Positions 21,341 through 30,223 of a stretch of 64,000 nt of DNA are shown here, piece by piece (the stretch's first letter is position 1; every line of letters begins with the position of its first letter). The DNA is taken from positions 2,480,001 through 2,544,000 of the forward strand of contig NZ_CP110224.1 in the NCBI RefSeq assembly GCF_026013645.1. Direction: 5' to 3'. The notes beneath the pieces are model-generated. The model made no database searches. It was not told the origin of the DNA and saw only the letters and a list, made by a program, of their open reading frames with translations. This stretch comes from Virgibacillus natechei (GTDB taxonomy: Bacteria > Bacillota > Bacilli > Bacillales > Amphibacillaceae). A program made the translations under genes and the position numbers.

Positions 21341-21588
21341 CTATACTCCTCCTTTGTTCAGATTTTTTAAATGTATATTAATTTCCTTAAAATTACCATA
21401 AACACAATCATAATTCTATACAATATGAAATTTCTTATCATCAAAATAAACGGTTCTTCTCTGCCTTAATCATGAAAACTTTTGAAATGCGTATTATAAT
21501 GATAGTAAAACTTCATTCAATGGGGGGCGGAATTCTAGCACCTTTAATCACTCATAGCTATTATGGAATGAAAGAAAGGACGTTTTAA

Positions 21589-21978
21589 ATGATTGAAGTA
21601 TATACAGATGGAGCATCAAGTGGGAATCCTGGCCCAAGTGGAGCAGGGATTTTTATTAAAGAAAACAAAAGAAATTATGAGTACGCATTTCCGTTGGGGG
21701 ATTTATCAAACCATGAAGCTGAATTCCAAGCAGTTATCAAAGCGCTTGAGATCTGCAGCGAATCCTTTCCTAAAGAGATCGTTTCCTTCCGTTCCGATTC
21801 CCGAACAGTTGTGGATATCATCGAAAAAGACTACACGAAAAACAAAGTGTTCCTTCCCTTTTTAGAAAAAATAAGGGAAGAAACAACGAAGTTTCCGCAT
21901 TTTTTTATTAAATGGATTCCTGAAAAGCAAAACAAACATGCCGACAGACTAGCTAGAGAGGCAGTTCGCATGAATTGA
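21589..21978 (+). CDS. RNase HI-family protein
   Basis: 129 residues. The four acidic active-site positions are present: YTDGASSGNPGPSG, the Glu in NHEAEFQAV, the Asp in FRSDSRTVV and the Asp in NKHADRLAREA. It is shorter than E. coli RNase HI and resembles B. subtilis YpeP/ YpdQ-type proteins. Those lack the basic protrusion, and some have weak activity on RNA:DNA hybrids. Single-gene unit with AAAGAAAGGACG before the ATG. Confidence 0.85.
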   Translation: MIEVYTDGASSGNPGPSGAGIFIKENKRNYEYAFPLGDLSNHEAEFQAVIKALEICSESFPKEIVSFRSDSRTVVDIIEKDYTKNKVFLPFLEKIREETTKFPHFFIKWIPEKQNKHADRLAREAVRMN

Positions 21979-22032
21979 TTTTGCCAGAATATCAGATCGC
22001 TACATAATTTGTGCAAATTGGGTTACTGTTAT

Positions 22033-22968
22033 TTATTCTGGCTCTTGTACTTTATTCACCATTTTACCAATATTTTCTATTTCTAGAGTGACAACATCAC
22101 CACCGGTTAAATACTGTGGTGGATCCATGGCAAATCCTACACCATCTGGAGTTCCAGTTAGGATAATGTCGCCTGGTTTCAAGGTAATCAAATTAGATAT
22201 AAATTCAATTAGATAAGGGACATCGAAAATTAAATTACTTGTAGTTGAAGATTGACGCACTTCTCCGTTTACATAGGAACGAATAGCTAAGTCCGAAGGC
22301 TCAGTCATTTCATCTGATGTAACTACCCATGGTCCAATAGGTGTACTACGATCCAAGGTTTTCCCTTGCAGCCATTGCGGTGTCCTTTTCTGCAAGTCAC
22401 GAGCTGAAATATCATTTCCAATCGTATAGCCAGCCACATAATCGAGTGCGTCCTCTTGGCTAACCTTTGAGGTTTCTTTACCAATCACGACAGCTAATTC
22501 AACTTCATAATCGAGTTTCGTTGTAACTTCTGGTTTTTCAATGGCATCCTCAGGTCCAATAAGCGCATTGTTAAACTTCGCAAAAAGCACAGGGTATTCT
22601 GGGAGATCGCTTTTCATTTCAGCTACATGGTCAGCATAGTTCTTCCCAACACAAATTATTTTTGAAGGATTAAGAACAGGGTTGGATAAGTATAAATCCT
22701 CCAGATGAAAGGCAGTAAAATGACTATCGCTCACCCTTATATAATTATAAGCTTCTGCCGCTCTTTCAATAGCACTTTCCCCAATAGAGAAAAAACGATC
22801 TGGATCTGCAGGAAGTACAGTGTCAACAGCATTTGCCAAGTCTTCTTCCTGTCTAAAAATCAATAATTGACGATAACCTTCTTGTATGTCGTACACTTTT
22901 TCATTTATTATAAAGCCTATTCTAAGATCTCCCAAATTTTGCTTAAATTTGTAGCTTACCAGTTTCAT
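22033..22968 (-). CDS. Fumarylacetoacetate hydrolase-family protein (YisK-like)
   Basis: About 311 residues. The C-terminal FAH domain has the metal ligands in DYEVELAVVIGKE and the motifs GYTIGNDISARDLQ and ILTGTPDGVGFAMDPP. The N-terminal 90 residues are the extra domain found in YisK-type members. Possible activity is decarboxylation of oxaloacetate or hydrolysis of a beta-diketo acid; the substrate cannot be fixed from sequence. The start chosen follows GAAGAGGTG; the open frame extends 12 codons further without a site. Confidence 0.85.
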   Translation of the reverse strand: MKLVSYKFKQNLGDLRIGFIINEKVYDIQEGYRQLLIFRQEEDLANAVDTVLPADPDRFFSIGESAIERAAEAYNYIRVSDSHFTAFHLEDLYLSNPVLNPSKIICVGKNYADHVAEMKSDLPEYPVLFAKFNNALIGPEDAIEKPEVTTKLDYEVELAVVIGKETSKVSQEDALDYVAGYTIGNDISARDLQKRTPQWLQGKTLDRSTPIGPWVVTSDEMTEPSDLAIRSYVNGEVRQSSTTSNLIFDVPYLIEFISNLITLKPGDIILTGTPDGVGFAMDPPQYLTGGDVVTLEIENIGKMVNKVQEPE

Positions 22969-23058
22969 AATAAACACCTCTTCTAAAATAATTATAATTA
23001 GCATTTAATAAAGTTTACCAAAGAATTACGAAAAAATATAGAATAATCGCAAATTTCT

Positions 23059-23196
23059 TCACCATACATATAGAAAAAGAGGATTCGTTTCCAACCTGTA
23101 AGCTTCATTGAAAAACATAACTCCCATTAACACTGCTCCTGCTGCGCCTAACCCTACCCATACAGCATAGGCCGTTCCAAGCGGAATTGATATTGT
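23059..23196 (-). pseudogene. C-terminal remnant of an SMR-family efflux protein
   Basis: The minus strand reads IPLGTAYAVWVGLGAAGAVL and then MGVMFFNEAYRLE, the third helix of small multidrug resistance proteins (QacC/EmrE/SugE). The essential first two helices, including the membrane glutamate, are absent. Upstream sequence in the same open frame is unrelated, running into a copy of the short intergenic repeat. It cannot make a working transporter. Confidence 0.8.
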
Positions 23197-23284
23197 TTTA
23201 TTACGAAAAATCACGTTTGACGAAACGTGAACTAACGCTCTTATAGCTGTTAATTGCTTTTGATAAGTCGATACTTGGAACTGA

Positions 23285-23390
23285 ACATTAGAAAACTTGG
23301 TATTCGCCAAGCCTTTAATGGCGAGTGCCTGAGTTGCACTTATGCAGTAGGAAAGTTTTATACTTTCCTATCTGCGAACAAAATATGAAT
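23285..23390. repeat. Short dispersed intergenic element (TTAGAAAACTTG family)
   Basis: The most complete copy: TTAGAAAACTTG, a GCCAAGCC/GGCGAG hairpin-like part, AGTTGCACTTATGCAGTA, then a GGAAAGTTTTATACTTTCC palindrome and TATCTGC. The same modules, in different combinations, occur at about 330, 865, 33212, 33331, 47640, 50992, 56270, 59025 and 61720. The remainder of this gap up to the lipoprotein gene holds nothing else I recognise. Confidence 0.7.
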
Positions 23391-23623
23391 GTAGTCGCCT
23401 TCATGGTTCCATTCTTCTACTGTACTTCCTATTAGAACGAGAAACTACTTGGATATTGATAGAATCTACCTACATTATCCATTATCCCTAAAATCTGCTA
23501 CTATACTTAAATCCTTCAACCAAAAAAAGTTCACTAATCATTCACCAATCAACTAAATTTAAATGTTATACTATGGCTATATTTCTAGCACAAATTGTAC
23601 CTTTATGAACTGGAGGGAATACG

Positions 23624-24400
23624 ATGAAAACTAAATTCTGGTTACTGCCATTGATAGTGGCTTTAACTTTACTGTCTGCATGTGGGGATGAAGATAACAC
23701 CGAAGGATCTTCTGAGGAAATAACGGAAGATGATCTAGATGTGCTTGAAGTAGAATTTGACGTCCCTGAAACTGCTGATGTAGATGAAACAATTGAGATG
23801 GAAGCATTCGTTACATATGGTGAAGAAGCTGTAGAAGATGCGGATGAGGTTGTTTTTGAAGTCTGGGAAGTAGGTAACGAAGAAGATAGTGAAATGATGG
23901 ATAGTGAAAATCATGGAGACGGAACCTATACAGCTGAAACTGTATTCGAACAAGATGGTGTTTATGAAATGTATGCCCATACGACAGCAAGAACCATGCA
24001 TACGATGCCGAAAAAATCAGTAACTGTTGGTGAAGGAGCACCCGTTGATCAAGAAAATGCAGATGGAGATGGAGATGCAGAGGAAAATGAGTTTCATGCA
24101 GATGGATTTGGAATGCATTTTGTCCAGCCTGATGAAGTGAACGCTGGCGAGGACACTGAATTGATCGTTTATTTACAAATGGATGAGGAAGAATTTGAAG
24201 GTGCGGATGTTCGTTATGAAATTTGGAATTACGAAGTATCAGATCAGCATGAATGGATTGATGCTGAAGAATCTGAAAGCGGAGAATATATAGCTACTCA
24301 TGAATTTCCAGAGGATGGAACGTACTACATTCAAATTCACGTTGAAGATGATGACGGTTTACACGAACATGAGGAGCATGAAGTAATAATTAATGAATAG
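23624..24400 (+). CDS. Secreted lipoprotein with two YtkA-like domains
   Basis: 258 residues, very acidic. The signal peptide ends in a lipobox (TLLSAC, Cys20). Two copies of a YtkA/FixH-like beta-sandwich follow, one around 42-133 (EVEFDVPETADVDETIEMEA ... DGTYTAETVFEQDGVYEMY) and one around 155-256 (FVQPDEVNAGEDTELIVYLQ ... ATHEFPEDGTYYIQIHV), joined by an acidic linker. Family members often accompany copper or cytochrome-oxidase assembly; no such genes are next door, so the role is open. Strong GGAGGG ribosome site; own terminator. Confidence 0.78.
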   Translation: MKTKFWLLPLIVALTLLSACGDEDNTEGSSEEITEDDLDVLEVEFDVPETADVDETIEMEAFVTYGEEAVEDADEVVFEVWEVGNEEDSEMMDSENHGDGTYTAETVFEQDGVYEMYAHTTARTMHTMPKKSVTVGEGAPVDQENADGDGDAEENEFHADGFGMHFVQPDEVNAGEDTELIVYLQMDEEEFEGADVRYEIWNYEVSDQHEWIDAEESESGEYIATHEFPEDGTYYIQIHVEDDDGLHEHEEHEVIINE

Positions 24401-24449
24401 AACGAGATGCTGAATTTCTCGTATTGTCATAACTTGATCGTGAACGTTT

Positions 24450-24490
24450 AAGCCCTTGGTAACTCAATTGGAGTTGCCAAGGGCTTCTTT
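24450..24490 (+). terminator. Terminator after the YtkA-like lipoprotein gene
   Basis: AAGCCCTTGG pairs with CCAAGGGCTT, with inner AACTC/GAGTT pairing, followed by a T-rich stretch. Confidence 0.85.
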
Positions 24491-24896
24491 GTGTAGGATT
24501 GAACTAAAACATAGATGGTATTTCTGATAGCTGGTTTCCTACCTGCCTATAAACTCTACTTCCTTCATTCAATGATAATTTTACTTTCCGTTAACTACGA
24601 TAAAAACACAAAATAGCACTTATTGTAATTTTATGTAAAAAAATGAAATATTTTTGTAATTTATCGTATCTTAATTGAAATGATTGTAGTATAATTTACC
24701 TAAAATGGGTATTAAATTTTGTTCGTCTAGTTATATTAGACTGGTCGAATACATAAAGTAAAACTTCATTCAGTAGGGTTCAACGCATAAATATTTTCAG
24801 TTGGCGAGCATTTATGCATAGTGCCATATTTAGTCGACCTGCCCGTTAAACTGCAATAAAAACTGAATTCTAAGCAAACAAAAGGGAGTGGATTTC
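24491..24896. other. Intergenic region with a dispersed-repeat fragment
   Basis: No gene seen. Around 24756 the phrase AGTAAAACTTCATTCA occurs, shared with about 21508 and 47705. It is followed by GGCGAGCATTTATGCATAG, which resembles sequence near 720. Upstream is very AT-rich and may hold the promoter of the Mur-ligase gene, but no confident boxes were assigned. Confidence 0.4.
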
Positions 24897-26351
24897 GTGA
24901 AACTACGCGATATATTTTCAACCATTTATTCACATGAAAATTTTCCTGATACAGGTATAGAAGATATTTCTGTCGATACCAGAGATGTACCAAAAGGCTC
25001 ATTATTTATTTTATTAGAAGGAGAGAATTTTGATCCACATACAAAGGTACAAGATATAGAAGATAATGTTTCTTTTTTTATCGCTGAAAAAGAAATAAAT
25101 ACGCAAAAACCATATATGATAGATCCAGATGTTAGGGAAAAGTTATCCCAGATTTTTTCTTCATTTTATGATCAGCCAGAAAGAAAAATGGAACACATTG
25201 GGATCACGGGAACGAACGGTAAAACCAGTGTGGGTAGTATCATTCAACACCTTTATAACGGTTATGTGAAAACCTCCTATATCGGTACCCTTGGAATACA
25301 AATAGACAAGGAGCCCGTAACATTTAGTTTGAACACACCTACCACACCGCAAGCGCCGGAGTTGTTTGGGATATTGAACTATTTCGTGGAAACTAATATT
25401 GATAAAAACATTATGGAAGTATCAAGCCACGCGCTACATCAAAAGCGAACAAAAGGAATTCCATTTAAATATAGTATATTCACAAATCTATCAACCGATC
25501 ACTTGGACTACCATTACACAATGGAAAATTACTTACAGGCAAAAAAATTATTATTTGATGAACTTCCGATTGATAGTTATGCAATTATAAATAAGGATGA
25601 TCCTTACGCAGATACAATAATAGAAAATTGTGATGCTAAAATTATAACGTATGGAATTGAAGCTAAAAGCGATTTCCAAGCAACTTCTATTCAAATTTCA
25701 GAAAACGGAACGGCATTTAGCGTTTTACATAATGATGAAGAATATCGATTTGAAACAAGCTTGATTGGTATGTTTAATATTTATAATTTAACTGCAGCAA
25801 TTTCAACATGCTTACTCGAAGGTATGGACTACTTAACGATTAAGAATCAGGTAAAAACATTTAAGGGAGTGCCTGGCAGACTTGAAAAAGTTCTTACGGA
25901 TGAAAGAAATATTTATGTCGATTATGCGCATTCACCAGATGGTTTAGAAAACGTGTTGGAAACATTGAACAAATTAAAAGGAAACAATAAGATTATCACT
26001 GTGTTCGGTTGTGGAGGAGACAGAGATACTGAAAAAAGACCTTTGATGGGGAAAATTGCTGAAGAACGAAGTGATGTGGTTATTGTAACATCAGATAATC
26101 CTCGTACTGAAAAAGAGGAATTAATCATGGAAGATATTAAATTCGGTATGGAAAAACAGCCTATTTCACTAACAAATAGAGAAGATGCTATCAAAAAAGC
26201 AATCGACATGTCCACCTCAGAAGATTTAATACTGATCGCAGGAAAAGGACATGAGAATTATCAAATCATTGGAAAAGAAAAAATAGAATTCGATGATAAA
26301 TTAGTCAGCCTCGAGATTTTACAAAGTCGTAAAAGCCTAATTTCATCATAA
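24897..26351 (+). CDS. MurE-like UDP-N-acetylmuramyl-tripeptide synthetase paralogue
   Basis: About 484 residues with the three Mur-ligase domains: N-terminal UDP-binding part (DISVDTRDVPKGSLFI), central ATPase with P-loop GITGTNGKTS near 105 and the HALHQKRTKG region, and C-terminal domain with VDYAHSPDGLENVL and SDNPRTE. The DNPR motif is the one known in meso-diaminopimelate-adding MurE. It stands alone, away from a dcw cluster, and ends with its own terminator, so it may be a second, specialised ligase rather than the housekeeping MurE. The GTG start follows AAAGGGAG by eight bases. Confidence 0.83.
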   Translation: MKLRDIFSTIYSHENFPDTGIEDISVDTRDVPKGSLFILLEGENFDPHTKVQDIEDNVSFFIAEKEINTQKPYMIDPDVREKLSQIFSSFYDQPERKMEHIGITGTNGKTSVGSIIQHLYNGYVKTSYIGTLGIQIDKEPVTFSLNTPTTPQAPELFGILNYFVETNIDKNIMEVSSHALHQKRTKGIPFKYSIFTNLSTDHLDYHYTMENYLQAKKLLFDELPIDSYAIINKDDPYADTIIENCDAKIITYGIEAKSDFQATSIQISENGTAFSVLHNDEEYRFETSLIGMFNIYNLTAAISTCLLEGMDYLTIKNQVKTFKGVPGRLEKVLTDERNIYVDYAHSPDGLENVLETLNKLKGNNKIITVFGCGGDRDTEKRPLMGKIAEERSDVVIVTSDNPRTEKEELIMEDIKFGMEKQPISLTNREDAIKKAIDMSTSEDLILIAGKGHENYQIIGKEKIEFDDKLVSLEILQSRKSLISS

Positions 26352-26352
26352 T

Positions 26353-26397
26353 AAACAGATAGTATCCTTAAGATTAAAGGGTACTATCTGTTTTTCC
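26353..26397 (+). terminator. Terminator after the MurE-like gene
   Basis: AACAGATAGTATCCTT pairs with AAGGGTACTATCTGTT and ends in five T residues. It also separates this gene from the convergent opp operon. Confidence 0.9.
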
Positions 26398-26419
26398 CCG
26401 CAATATCTATCAATCCCAT

Positions 26420-27346
26420 TTAATTCTTCATCTTCGGATCCAGTGCATCCCTCAATCCATCACCTATTAAATTAAACCCTAAGACAACTAACATAATAGC
26501 TACACCAGGTACAATTAGCGTCCAAGGAGCCAACTGAATAAAATCACGTGAGTCTGCAAGCATTTTTCCCCATTCTGGAGTCGGTGCCTGTGCTCCCAGT
26601 CCAAGAAACCCTAAAGCCGCCGCTTCTAAAATAGCTGTTCCAAATCCAAGGGTTGATTGAACAATAATCGGGGCTGCGCTGTTTGGTAATATATGATGTA
26701 ATAAAATTCGTCCATTCTTCATTCCCTGTGCTTTTGCTGCCATGATATATTCTTCCTCACGTAGGCTAATTACTTTCGAGCGAACTAGTCTACCGAAAAT
26801 AGGAATATTTATTATGGCAATTGCAATTAATGCATTTTGCAAAGAAGCTCCTAAAATAGCTACAACTGCAATGGCTAATAGAATGCTTGGAAATGCAAGT
26901 AATATATCAAATATACGTGATATAATCATGTCAATCCAGCGGCCGAAATACCCGGCCACAATCCCCAATAACGTCCCAAAGACTAAAGCACCTGTTACAG
27001 CAAAAAAGCCTACTTGGAGAGAGACTCTTGCCCCATAAGCTATTCGTGTAAATATGTCTCGTCCAAGATCATCCGTTCCAAGCCAATGCTCAGCGGATGG
27101 TGACTGTAATCTATTAGCAAGCTCCTGATCCTCATATCCTGAAGAGGTTAGAAGCGGTGCAAATAACCCAAGACATATAAAAAAAACAATTATAATGACT
27201 CCCGCAAATGCAAAGCGATTTTTCCGTAACTGTTTCAATGTATCCTTCCAGGGAGAAATCGCTTCAATTTCTTCTGTATCCAATTGCTGACCACTTTTTG
27301 CAGGGTTTGCTACTTGCTGTTCTGATCGTTTTTCTTTTGTCTTCAT
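26420..27346 (-). CDS. Oligopeptide/dipeptide ABC transporter permease (OppC/DppC type)
   Basis: 308 residues with about six membrane spans after a charged N-terminal tail of some 40 residues. It carries the family N-terminal OppC_N segment (FAPLLTSSGYEDQ ... WLGTDDLGRDIFTRIAYGAR) and the EAA loop EAAALGFLGLGAQAPTPEWG that contacts the ATPases. Last gene of the five-gene operon. Substrate could be di- or oligopeptides. Confidence 0.92.
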   Translation of the reverse strand: MKTKEKRSEQQVANPAKSGQQLDTEEIEAISPWKDTLKQLRKNRFAFAGVIIIVFFICLGLFAPLLTSSGYEDQELANRLQSPSAEHWLGTDDLGRDIFTRIAYGARVSLQVGFFAVTGALVFGTLLGIVAGYFGRWIDMIISRIFDILLAFPSILLAIAVVAILGASLQNALIAIAIINIPIFGRLVRSKVISLREEEYIMAAKAQGMKNGRILLHHILPNSAAPIIVQSTLGFGTAILEAAALGFLGLGAQAPTPEWGKMLADSRDFIQLAPWTLIVPGVAIMLVVLGFNLIGDGLRDALDPKMKN

Positions 27347-27360
27347 CGAAACGTCCCCCC

Positions 27361-28365
27361 TTAATAGTTAATCCGTGGATCAATAAGTTTATAAAGTATA
27401 TCAACAATTAAATTAATAAATACAAAAATAACCGCGATGACAAGAATACCTGACTGAATGACTGGATAATCCCGATAACTTATTGCTTCATAAACATACC
27501 TTCCGATACCAGGCCAACTAAAGATAGTCTCGGTTAGAATAGCGCCGCCCAAGAGTACGCCTGTTTGTAAGCCAATAACCGTTACAACTGGGATGGTAGC
27601 ATTTTTTAATGCATGCTTGTAAATGATCATAAATTGACCCGACCCTTTTGCACGGACTGTTCGAATATAATCTGAATTCATCACCTCAAGCATACTGGAA
27701 CGTGTCATTCTAGCGATAATTGCCATTGGAATCGTACCTAAAGCAATACTTGGTAAGACTAAATGCCTTAAACTCGTTATAACTCTGGAAAAATCCAGAT
27801 GAATGAGTGAATCTAATACGTAAAAATACGTAATTGGGGCTATCGGGTCTCTACTATTTTCCCTTCCGTATGCTGGAAGCCAGCCAAGCTCCTGGGCAAA
27901 AACCCACTGTTCCATTAATGCTAACCAAAAAACCGGCATCGATACACCGACTAGTGCAAAAAACATTGCTAGAAAATCAAACCACGAATTTTGCTTCCAT
28001 GCGCTTATAATCCCAGCATTAACACCGATAAAAACGGCAAATATAATAGCAAAAAAAGTTAACTCAAAGGTAGCAGCTATGTAGGGCCATATTTCACTGC
28101 TTATTTCTGATTTTGATCGTAGGGAAGTTCCTAAGTCCCCTTGAAGCAAATCCGTTACGTAAATACCATATTGAATAGGATAAGGCTCATTAATCCCCAT
28201 CGTTTCTTCCAAGTCTTCGATGGCTTCTGCTGTTGCCGTTTCCCCTAATATTACCTGTGCTGGATTCCCTGGTATAAGATGTACGATAGAGAATGTGATT
28301 AATGTCATCCCAATTAAAACAGGAATGAGCATTAATAAACGGCGCATAATATAGGCAAACATCAT
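27361..28365 (-). CDS. Oligopeptide/dipeptide ABC transporter permease (OppB/DppB type)
   Basis: 334 residues, six membrane spans. MRRLLMLIPVLIGMTLITF starts the family's N-terminal helix, with HLIPGNPAQV soon after. The EAA-like loop is at ETIFSWPGIGRYVYEA. It forms the channel with the OppC-type partner immediately downstream (14 bases apart). Preceded by a strong hairpin that separates it from the binding-protein gene. Confidence 0.93.
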   Translation of the reverse strand: MMFAYIMRRLLMLIPVLIGMTLITFSIVHLIPGNPAQVILGETATAEAIEDLEETMGINEPYPIQYGIYVTDLLQGDLGTSLRSKSEISSEIWPYIAATFELTFFAIIFAVFIGVNAGIISAWKQNSWFDFLAMFFALVGVSMPVFWLALMEQWVFAQELGWLPAYGRENSRDPIAPITYFYVLDSLIHLDFSRVITSLRHLVLPSIALGTIPMAIIARMTRSSMLEVMNSDYIRTVRAKGSGQFMIIYKHALKNATIPVVTVIGLQTGVLLGGAILTETIFSWPGIGRYVYEAISYRDYPVIQSGILVIAVIFVFINLIVDILYKLIDPRINY

Positions 28366-28449
28366 TTCACCCCTATTCTATTTATAATCGAAGAAACAAT
28401 AACTATAACTGGGTAGGCGTACAGAACTTGTCTTTCTTATTAGATAGAA

Positions 28450-28480
28450 ATGGGGCAGTAGTAAGCAACTACTACCCCTT
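28450..28480 (-). promoter_or_regulatory. Intercistronic hairpin between binding protein and permease genes
   Basis: GGGGTAGTAGT pairs with ACTACTGCCCC around a five-base loop. The T content after it is low, so partial termination or 3' protection of the upstream mRNA is likely, giving more binding protein than permease. Confidence 0.7.
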
Positions 28481-28486
28481 GAAATC

Positions 28487-30187
28487 TTAGTTCGTTAACT
28501 CTACTTCTGTTAATGGTTCACTTGTTGAAGGATGTGGTACATAATTTAATACATTACTAGAAGTTGCTAAAACAGGAGTAGAATGGACTAATGTCACCAT
28601 TGGTGAATCTTCTGAAATTAGCGCCTGAGCTTCTTGATAAAATGCTGCGCGTTCATCTTGATCAACCGATCTTTTTGCTTCGTCTAACAAGTCATCCACT
28701 TCAGGATTCTCATAAAACTCTCTGTTACTACTACCTATATTATCTCCATGTAGTAAACTACTTAAGAAATAATCCGGATCTCCATTTGTTCCTGACCAAC
28801 CAAGCATATACATTTCATGTTCCCCATCCATTGTCTTATCAAGATAAGGAGCCCATTCTTCTCGCACGATCGTTACATCAATTCCTATGTCTGCTAAATT
28901 ATTTTGAACAATTTCAGCAGTTGTCTCTGGATCTGGCATATACGGTCTTGCTACAGGCATTGTCCAGAGTTCAATCTCTAGACCATCCTCGTAACCAGCT
29001 TCTGCCAGTAATTCCTCTGCTTTGTCGAGATCATATTCATAGGCTTCCACATCATCGTTATATCCCATATAACTAGGTGGAAGTGGATTTTTAGCAGTAT
29101 TTGCGTACCCAGCATATAGTGCGTCAGCAATTGCTTGTTTATCAATTGCATAATTAATCGCATGACGCAAATCCGGATTATCTAATGGTTCTTTCTCAAC
29201 ATTAAAACCTAAATAGCCAATATTATTCTCTGCACGTGTAAACAATTCTAACCCTTCTTCGGATTCAATTCCTGCAGCATCATCTGGATTCAATCCATCC
29301 ATGATATCTATCTCACCTGAACGAAGTGCAATCAAACGTGCCGCATTATCAGGTACCACTTCGAAGACTACTTGATCAAGATGTGGTAATCCATCAATAC
29401 GATAATCCTCATTTTTTTCCAGAACAATCGAATCATCTTTGCTCCAGCTAACAAATTCAAACGGCCCAGTTCCTACCGGGTTTTCGTTAATTTCGGGTCC
29501 AAATTCTTCAAAAGCTGCCGGAGAAGTTATCCCAAAATAACTCATGCCCATATTTTGTAAGAAGAAACCTAATGGTTGTGATAAAACAAATTCTATTTCA
29601 TGATCATTTACAACATTGATCTCATCAATTACGTGCCCATCATCTCCTTTGAAACCACCGAACATGGTTCCATACATGGAGTACACATAATTATCATCCG
29701 CAAATCCATATTCATGCTCCGGATCTGACCAACGTTCAAAGTTTGTTTTTACTGCATCGGCGTTAAAGTCCGTCCCATCGTGGAAAGTGACACCTTCCTC
29801 CAAATAGAACGTATAGTTTAAACCATCACCTGAAACATCCCAGTCATGCGCTAACCCTGGTTGCAGTTCAAATGAATCTTCTTCAAATTGTAGTAAACTT
29901 TCCAGTACTTGAACGGTCACACGAGATGACTCACCATCTGTCGTACTCGATGGGTCTAAACTTTCAGAATCACCGCCACGGGCAAATAATAGAACTTGGT
30001 CCCCGTCTGCTTCTGTGTCAGCTTCTGAATCTGCATCGTCATCACTTTCTTCAGCGTCACCCTCTTCTTCCACTCCATCCTCTTCCTCTGATGAAGCAGA
30101 ATCTGCTCCACCATCTCCACTACATGCTGCAAGTACTAAAATAAAAGCAAGCATTAGAGCAAATAAAAATGAATACTTCAACTTCAT
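28487..30187 (-). CDS. Oligopeptide-binding lipoprotein, ABC transporter family 5
   Basis: 566 residues. A lipoprotein signal peptide ends in LAAC (Cys22), followed by about 45 residues of Asp/Glu/Ser-rich linker and then an SBP_bac_5 domain (ESLLQFEEDSFELQPGLAHDW, HDGTDFNADAVKTNFERW, NPVGTGPFEFVSW, PDPETTAEIVQNNLADIGID). It captures peptides outside the membrane and hands them to the permease. The long acidic linker fits a surface protein of a salt-adapted species. Closest in type to DppE/AppA. Confidence 0.92.
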   Translation of the reverse strand: MKLKYSFLFALMLAFILVLAACSGDGGADSASSEEEDGVEEEGDAEESDDDADSEADTEADGDQVLLFARGGDSESLDPSSTTDGESSRVTVQVLESLLQFEEDSFELQPGLAHDWDVSGDGLNYTFYLEEGVTFHDGTDFNADAVKTNFERWSDPEHEYGFADDNYVYSMYGTMFGGFKGDDGHVIDEINVVNDHEIEFVLSQPLGFFLQNMGMSYFGITSPAAFEEFGPEINENPVGTGPFEFVSWSKDDSIVLEKNEDYRIDGLPHLDQVVFEVVPDNAARLIALRSGEIDIMDGLNPDDAAGIESEEGLELFTRAENNIGYLGFNVEKEPLDNPDLRHAINYAIDKQAIADALYAGYANTAKNPLPPSYMGYNDDVEAYEYDLDKAEELLAEAGYEDGLEIELWTMPVARPYMPDPETTAEIVQNNLADIGIDVTIVREEWAPYLDKTMDGEHEMYMLGWSGTNGDPDYFLSSLLHGDNIGSSNREFYENPEVDDLLDEAKRSVDQDERAAFYQEAQALISEDSPMVTLVHSTPVLATSSNVLNYVPHPSTSEPLTEVELTN

Positions 30188-30223
30188 GCCTTTTCCCCCT
30201 CTTTTTATAAAAATTGATAAATT

